Assembly: GCA_002104905.1 (NCBI GenBank) | Contig: MCFE01000468.1 | Location: 1-64,000 of the forward strand | DNA from: Basidiobolus meristosporus CBS 931.73 | Taxonomy: Eukaryota; Basidiobolomycota; Basidiobolomycetes; Basidiobolales; Basidiobolaceae | Length of the DNA: 64,000 nt | Direction: 5' to 3' | Made by a program: the position numbers and the translations under genes | The notes under the pieces: model-generated | The model's database searches: none | What the model saw: the letters and a program-made list of their open reading frames with translations, nothing else | Told to the model about the DNA's origin: nothing | Part shown: one piece after another, positions 57,224 through 64,000 of the stretch | Numbering within the stretch: the first letter of the stretch is position 1 | Layout: each line of letters starts with the position of its first letter

Positions 57224-58135
57224 AATAGGTTAAGGCAATTGGGGCTCATAACCAGTTGCAATTTATGAAGTGATTTGGATATAAGAAACTTATCATGATA
57301 TAGTCATAATAGATGAACTGTTATTTATTCATAAAGAGGAGTGGTATTTATACCTTTGTAGAAGTAATACAGCTGTAACATCAAGTAAAAGGGTTTCTTG
57401 ACATTCAGGAGCATTCTGTAACAGTTTCACAGTTAGTACATAATGTTTGGTAAAATGTGTTAATTTAATTTTCAATATAGGGCAATAACCTAAGAATCAT
57501 ATGTGCGAAGAATCTGGCAAAGTTGGGGCTGCAAATAGATCCTACAGTGACTAATACTACTCTAAAATTGCTGCAAATGGGAATGCTCTGATGATCTTAA
57601 ATGGTACACTTTATTGTAGCTTGAACATCTCTCAAGTGCTGTTTCCCAGCAATGCAGAGTTTACAAGTGTCAATTCCTCTAGCAGTTTAGTCTTATCAAG
57701 TCTCTGCTGCATCTTTTCTGCACTTTTGGATAGCTTAGTTTGTGCCTCTTGAAGTATTTGTTGAAACAAATAGAAGTTCACCTAATTATCAATGTACTGT
57801 GAAGTAGCACTTAGTTAAGTTATATATTTCTGCGTATTAACTCAAAAATAAGTTATTAAACCATGGCATATTATTAGGAATTAGGAAGTACATAATTTTG
57901 CGAGAATCTCAATCTTGTCCAAATGAGCTGAAATTTGGCACATGTGCTTCTGAGACTCCACTAATTATGACTAAACAGTTACTTAAACATAGTTTGAAAT
58001 AAGCATTAATACTGTGTTGCAACTAAATCAGTTATCAAGTAAATATCATATAAATCTTCCAGTTCTCCATTTCACTTCAAACATGTCACTCAAATATTTC
58101 AGCAGTTTTTGTTCCAATAGTTAGTAGACTTGTTC

Positions 58136-58950
58136 CATCATATGGCGCTAGGGTGTGCAGAGCCACTATTGGCTGTTAAGCACAATCAGGTGCAGTGCTG
58201 TAGCTACTAGTAGGCATGATTTCTCTTGTACAATACTGCGCTATATAGGACAATCTTGCAAACTATGGCACAATCTGACACAATAAGGTTGGCACAGACA
58301 ATTGCACTAACTTATAGTGCTTTCATTGTGTGCACAATTGGATACTACTATTGTGGTAGGTAAAGTTTAGTATTTGGATATTTTACTTTATTGTATATGA
58401 AAATAAATGTGAATCACAAAATACACTACACTGTTACTTGCCAACTAGGTTATAATCACTCCAATTGGACAGGTTGTCAGTGATTGATTGGTCTAAAAGT
58501 ATTCTAAAGCTCAAAGCCACCAATTAGCTCATTGACCAACTTATAAGCCACCCCATTTGTCATCAAATATCCCATTTTGCACATTGAGCAAGCAAGTCTC
58601 TGATTTTAGTGATTGGACTTGGTGTCATTGATAGTAACTGGTTGGCTAGGTGCAGGACAGATCAAATAGCTACACTAGTGTTAGAGTTGATGTATAAATA
58701 TGCAGTGTAATTTCTTTTAGGGGTTCTGTCTCAAGAGTGAGACAACCTTTGTAATACTTACATCAAAAATTTAGTGATCACCGGATTACAATGGCTTGAG
58801 TTGGATTGCAAAAAAATTTGTGTTGTATGGATCATGACAAATGATAGAGATTCAGTACAATTGCATCATCTCCTCCTAGGTCTTTTTCTGATAGTGATTA
58901 CTATTGAAGCATTTGGCAGTAATGCACTTTGCACAACTAAGCTACTTCCT
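58136..58950. mobile_element. ATT-5: left arm of an ATT-family element
   Basis: Begins AGACTTGTTCCATCATATGG. It parallels ATT-3 22580-23450 and, inverted, ATT-1 28211-28933, but ends without any gene where Gypsy C LTR sequence begins. Truncated. Confidence 0.5.
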
Positions 58951-58954
58951 TATT

Positions 58955-60612
58955 GACCATCATCTTGCCAACTTGTGTACTAGTAGACAGTCTAGCTAAA
59001 CACCCTATTTTTATACAACTCCTTTACCAAGACTTGTACCAATGATAGCTACAATAATCAAGAGTCTTTTCAAGAAAGAGGAGGTTGCCAATTCCAAGAT
59101 GTCAGAAAATCAAGAATGGAAAAATGCTAAGCAGCTAATCATGGCCTAACAGCAATAGTTACTCCAGATCCTCAGTCAGCAGTAATAAGTAATGACTACT
59201 ATGGTACAGAATCAGCTAAGCCCTGTCAAGAGCAACCTTAGTGTGATGGTCAACCTGTACCATGGTAGAGTGACTGAAAGCCTGGGAGCTTGGCTCTTTC
59301 AAATTGAAGAGACTCTCAAGATAAACAAATTGTCCCAGAAAGCAATTTGCATTGTGCAGCTTCATATTTGGCAAATGCAGCCTCACAGTGTTACCCCAAA
59401 AATATCAGGTCCACCACTATGAGGGGATGCTTAGCTAGCTCAACCTAGGATGAGTTTTTGTTGGAAATTGAGGATGCTTTTAAGCCTCCTGACCAGCAAA
59501 TGTTACCAAGGGGGATTCTGAACTCAATAAAATAGAAAGGAACAGTTCAAGGATACATATATGTGTATTGATATCTACTTGGACAGATTGATAGAATGGA
59601 GCCCCTTGATCAAGCTGAATACTTTATTAATGGGTCAAAAGAAAGAACTTGCAGGAAGTGAGTTATTGAAGACCATAGACTATTGAAGAAGCCATCAAGA
59701 TTGCCATTAGCTATGACTCTGCTGTGTCTGGGGCTCAGAAGCCTATAATGACTAACCAGAGAGGCTATGATCACTATGAAGCAAGACAGTTAGATGCAGT
59801 ACCAATGGAAACAGAAGCTATGTAGAAGAATCCTACCTCAGAAGAATGTAAGAAGGAAGGGCTTTGCTTCAATTGCCACCAGTAAGGACATCTTGTAAAG
59901 ACTCATATATCACCTTCTATATGACAGAAGAATACCTACCCCAGACAACCTCAAACTCAGGAAAGCTATTATACTTGAATGGAGTAATCAATGGAGTACC
60001 TGCCAAGATCATGATTGACTCAGGAGCATCACATGAGTACACATCAGAGTAATTTGCCTTGAGACCTGGAATCAGCTTGGATCCCACCAAATCCACTTCA
60101 GTCTCAACAGTTCATGGGAGCTCTCAAATAGCTAATGGTATTATTCAGCCAGTAAGAATAAAGATCAATGATTATGAAGATGAATACAGGCCTATACAGA
60201 TGGGAACTGAAAGTGTAATTTTGTACTTTGGGAAAACATGGCTATTCTATTGTAATCTACCATTCACCTGGATAACCCATGCCAACCAGATCCAAAAAGA
60301 CAACCAGACTTATGAGCTCTCACCTGCTAGAGAGTAATTGAGCAAGGACAATTCCAGCATCTGTAAAACAAGTGAACATAGCAAGAGACAGCTCTGTAGA
60401 CCACTTGGAAAAGGTACACAGATGTTCCTCATGGCAGTATTAGAGGAGAACTCCTCTATTCCAGTACCCCATAAGATCCAGACTCTTTTGAAGTAATATT
60501 CAGATGTGTTTCCAGATAGGCTTGTAAGACATTCACTATGCAGATATGTAGATCAAGCCATTGGCACATGTGACAGCCCCTCAGTGGGCAAGACACCCTA
60601 CAGGATTGAAGA
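58955..60612 (+). pseudogene. Gypsy C: LTR tail, gag and protease
   Basis: An LTR end (to about 59,035, shared with the solo LTR at 45230-45597) is followed by broken gag (ESLGAWLFQIEETLKINKLS at 59,278). A zinc knuckle near 59,855 reads CFNCHQ, then TAG, then GHLVKT, and a retropepsin follows (KIMIDSGASHEYTSE). At 60,613 a truncated foldback element takes over. Confidence 0.65.
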
Positions 60613-61110
60613 CCTGCATCTGGTGCTCCATATACATGGCACTCAGAATCTAGCTCCTATGGCTTGGATCATGTCACAAAAATGAATGGCACTATCTTGG
60701 CCAACTGGTACTATCTGGTACTACAAGTGCATTGTATAGGTTTCAATTTATGGCTACTATTTAAATACAGTGCCAGATAGTACCAGTTGGCCAAGATAGC
60801 GCCATTCATTTTTGTGACATGATATAAGCCATAGGAGCTAGATTCTGAGTCCATGTGTATGGAGTACCAGATGCAGGTCTTCAATCCTTTTGTGGTCTTA
60901 CACATCCTGCAAAACATTGATCCAAAAGAAAGGTCAATAACTGAATTTTCTCTGGCTTGATGGGTGAAACACAGGGGCTGCTTTGCATGAAGATGAAGAG
61001 CTATGTTTCACACTCTGTTGCCAAGCATAGGCTTTCTTGGCTTCTGTGGCACACTATTGCACTGTTTGGCACTCATGGCTCAATGTGATACTATCCAATG
61101 GAACAAGTCC
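60613..61110. mobile_element. Foldback element 3, truncated left arm
   Basis: The same hairpin family as 40093-40825. The left arm lacks about its outer 240 bp; the right arm ends GGAACAAGTCC. Arms around a short loop near 60,745 remain complementary. Confidence 0.6.
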
Positions 61111-63170
61111 ACTGAATGACAATGCACTGGGGAGTTCTCACTTGGTCTTTGGTTGCTAGGAAAGAAAAGGTAGCTTTCATACCCACAGGCATAGCTAAGC
61201 AGTTACCGTCTTGGCCCAGTAGGGCTTGAGCTTCTAAAGGGCTTGCATCAACCATCAATAAAGATGGCCATTCAGTGTTCTGATAGTCAAGAGGTCTTAG
61301 AACTGGTGGGGATACTAGGGCCTCCTTTAGTAGTTGCATTGCATTTTCTTGCTGTTCTCTCTATATAAATGTGGCATTCTTTCTTTGTAGTTGGCAAACT
61401 AGTTCTGCAATTTCAGAAAATCATGGTTTCCAGATCCTAAAGAACCCAAAAGCTGCCACAAAGCCACAAGCTTGGGTCAGGTTTGTGGGAGTGGGCCAGT
61501 TGCATATCTATTGTATTTTGGAGTCTTCAGATAAGCAACCATAAGTGTTGCATGTTTGTCCAACAATAGATATCTCTGATATACCATAGCTGCTCTACTC
61601 ACCATTGATAAAGAGTCCTGCTTCTTCAGTAGCTCCTAATATAGCATTGTTGTCCAAGATGTGGTCATAGACAAGCTTTCCTACTCCAGGCATAACTTCA
61701 GTAGTGTCCCAGAACCTTGGTCCTTGGATGCCTATGTTATCAATAAAGACAGCAAGTGTCTCAGGTTTTAGCTGGTACAGCACATCCACTATGCATCTCT
61801 GAAATTGAGTCATGGATTTTGTAGCTCCTTAGCTGAGTCTTGTCATCTGTGACAGTTGAAATGGTGTCTGGAGTGCAAATATATCTCTTGATGTCTCATC
61901 TAGGTGGAGCTGGTCATATCCTGAGTAGGGATCACATACTGAGTAGATTGAGTAGCCACTGAAGCTCTCTGCAAAGTCATCAATAGATGGAGGTATTGCA
62001 GCATCTCTGATAGTGACAGCATCTGCAGGTTGCATGTCTTGAATGAATTAGAGCTTTTTATTCTTCTTTTTGGTCACAAACCATCTGCTAGAGTATGGTC
62101 CATGCAAAGGCTCTGAAATACCAGCATCAATCTTTTTCTTGGGTAGATCATGCACATCAGCTTGGAGTCCTGGGGCAGTGGGTAAGCCCTGAATGACCAG
62201 GGCATGTATGGCATTTTATGAACCTTAATAGGCTTTTCAACTAATGTCTTCAAGAGCCCCATCTCCTGGTCATCATATGTGAAAGCCTTATCATGCATTT
62301 TATGGGTTTCTTCAAATAGTAAGATCTCCTCTGGTGTTAGATTACCATTACCAATGATATGTTGCCTAAGTCTCTCAGGTGTTGCTTCTGGTGGGGTAAT
62401 GCCATCAGCAAGTCAAGATCCATAAGTCAAAGTTGAAAGTGATGGTTTAATTGTCTGCTCAACTGTCGTGTCTATTATTTGAGCTATGGCTGTCTGTGCT
62501 GGTATACCTAATGCGCAGCACTAAGTGTTAGGTTGTATTTTGTCAGGCTCCTCATCTTTTTCTATAGCAAGATGCCTCTTCTGGCAAGCAGTGTGTGTCC
62601 TCTCATTGTTGGGTGATACACCACAGAAGGTTGACTGTAGTCCCAGGTTTGATCCTTCTATAGTCTACCACACTAACCCATTGAAATAGTGGATAGTAGT
62701 AGCCTTGGTGCTGATTTCCCATGGCCTACCCAGCAGAAGGTCTAAGTTTGCTTTCTGCCTAATAAAGAGGGGAAGCCAGTCCCTGATTTCTTGTACCTTA
62801 ATTGGGAACTTGTGCACTACACCATAAAGTGGACTAGATCCTGAGGTTGCATCAGTCATGTTCCATCCAATATCTCTATCAACAGGCAGCAGTGCCTTGC
62901 TACTGAGTGTCTTCCAGAAGTCTAGCAGCATAGCACATATCTTTGAGCCACTGTCAATATGACAGTCAACAGAGTCTTCATATATATATTCTTTCACCAC
63001 AGTGGTTGCAACTGAGTAAAAGGTCTTATGGTCAGAACTATCCTCATTCTTCTGGTGGTCATCATAATTTGTCAGTTGAGGGCTTGAGTAACCCAATGAA
63101 AGATAATTTGGTCCTGTGGGTGGATCCATTCTGGATTAGCCATCAAGATTCTGTCAGAAGACTACTATAA
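61111..63170 (-). pseudogene. Gypsy D: protease, RT and RNase H remnant
   Basis: Minus-strand frames at 63129-62665 (protease CHIDSGSKICAMLLDFW, then LLLGRPWEIS), 62298-62074, 62035-61829 (RT, YSGYDQLHLDETSRDIFALQ), 61813-61595 (VFIDNIGIQGP, where the usual FIDD has lost its second Asp) and 61339-61111 (QLLKEALVSPPVLRPLDY, RNase H). A distinct lineage from Gypsy B. A foldback element bounds its downstream side. Confidence 0.65.
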
Positions 63171-63479
63171 TACCAGCAACTTGGAATTAATGACCATCTA
63201 TATGATCTTGTGACAGGATCACAACGCATTTTGCTAACTTTACAGCCAACAAAAAGTTGATAAAATATAACAGTGTTTGCACAGTGTTTTGCAAAGGGTG
63301 GCAAAGCATTGTTGCAGTCTTAGTGAGCTTTAAACCTATTTGAGCAGATCTAACCAGCCAGTATATCCAATTGTCTTACATGGCAAAGATATGAAGGTGT
63401 TTTGATGGCCTCCTTGCAGGCCTCTGAAGGCACTATCACAGTAGTATGGAAACCTACAGCTAATTCTGTATAATGCTAC

Positions 63480-64000
63480 CATACCAATTAATCAAATGAA
63501 GTTTCTTTTCTACCTCCTCTTGCACATTTAGCATATTCCACTGAATAATCACTCCTCATTATTTGCTTACCAACTACTACCTTAGGTATTCCTCATATAG
63601 TTTGCATCAAAAAATACTATGGCCTCCTGCTTACTATCCACTTCAAGTGCATACACCTGTTGCATTTGACATACTTCTATCACCTCAACTTTACGCCTTT
63701 TTAGTGTGATACTTGCCAAGCTGCCATATACTGTCTATTGCTGGAAACATATACATCTTACAAACACATGCTTGGTTGCCACCACTTCTGCCATAAATGC
63801 CTCCTGAATATCCGCAAAGAACTTCTTGGTATTTAGCCAAAATATTCCTTCTCCCTGCTGGATTCTGATCCCCCTTATAGGTGTAATCTGGTTCTTGTTT
63901 GCATAAGTTTTGTATTGAACTGTGTAGAAACAGGCTTGTAGCCAAGAGAAATCCAGTGCACCTTGGTAGAGTTTTCCTTATAGAAATTAGTTACTTGTTG
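63480..64000 (-). pseudogene. Second copy of the Tnp2 C-terminal region
   Basis: About 500 bp parallel to 41,740-42,270 (shared CTACTGAACTTCTTTGCAG-type blocks and the C-terminal codons), running off the right edge. Frameshifted. Confidence 0.5.

Larger units (their letters stand above)
47719..57590 (-). mobile_element. Copia 2: Ty1/Copia element, host of Copia 1 and foldback 2
   Basis: Minus-strand element. The 3' LTR is split into 47719-47952 and 52637-52777 by Copia 1 (together about 370 bp). The 5' LTR runs from 57254 rightward to about 57,590 and decays. PBS (reverse complement of GGTTATGAGCCCC) at 57241-57253. Gag, integrase, RT and RNase H lie between. Foldback 2 interrupts the integrase. 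Confidence 0.75.
21151..64000. repeat. Nested transposon block (CpG-depleted)
   Basis: From about 21,150 to the right edge I recognise no host gene. The DNA is made of retrotransposon and DNA-transposon remnants inserted in one another. CpG is nearly absent, TAG/TGA/TAA stops interrupt almost every pol frame, and the same families recur in both orientations. Individual elements are listed below. Gaps between them (for example 21151-21535, 38311-39040, 40826-41600 and 57590-58130) hold fragments too degraded to assign. Confidence 0.85.

Noticed and set aside
1-64000. tRNA or rRNA genes, CRISPR arrays, and a secondary-metabolite cluster
   Set aside because: No GTTCRANYC-type B box in tRNA context, no rRNA-like blocks, no regular repeats with spacers, and no PKS/NRPS/terpene synthase or P450 genes near the SDR and zinc-finger genes.

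Overview
The window looks like a nuclear contig of a filamentous ascomycete, probably Eurotiales-like. The genes are compact and carry short introns (about 50-100 bp) with GTANGN donors and CTRAC-type branch sites. Proteins include a fungal Ecl1-type zinc protein, a secreted RNase T2 and a membrane RING ligase. No bacterial operons, CRISPR arrays, rRNA or recognisable tRNA genes were seen. The species cannot be fixed from the sequence.

Left third (1 to about 21,150), ordinary genic euchromatin of mixed base composition. In order: a 3' end of a truncated upstream CDS; an SDR oxidoreductase (+); a multi-span RING-H2 protein (-); a five-exon TRP14/TXNDC17-type thioredoxin-like protein (+); an Alr4036-type FMN-binding pyridoxamine-phosphate-oxidase-like protein (-); a C2H2 zinc-finger regulator (-); a T1/BTB KCTD-like protein (+); an intronless RutG/UraA-type NCS2 nucleobase permease (+); a six-exon TB2/DP1/HVA22 membrane-shaping protein (+); an Ecl1-family protein (+); RNase T2 (+); and a small Ala/Gly-rich protein with its own TATA box (-). 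They do not form an obvious pathway or cluster. Several of these genes are multi-exon and were assembled here from splice signals.

Right two thirds (about 21,150 to 64,000), a nest of dead transposons, almost free of CpG and full of stop codons. It holds at least four Ty3/Gypsy lineages (one with a chromodomain), two Ty1/Copia elements in opposite orientation, a CACTA/Tnp2-like transposase gene, and a family of two-gene DNA transposons (DDE_Tnp_4-type transposase plus a divergently transcribed second protein, called here the 'ATT family'). There are also long foldback elements with the same termini and target duplications, a small TA-flanked MITE, and solo LTRs. Many insertions can be undone exactly: removing the element and one target-site copy rejoins an open reading frame. 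This gives a relative chronology, for example Gypsy A < ATT-3 < ATT-1 < 1.24-kb solo LTR; Gypsy B < ATT-2; Copia 2 < Copia 1 and foldback 2; Tnp2 < two solo LTRs.

The most interesting candidates are the ATT family with its foldback satellites, the 1.24-kb LTRs that carry arrays of 13-14 AGGGG boxes, and the Copia-in-Copia LTR insertion. All functional statements rest on motifs read by eye; no database search was possible.
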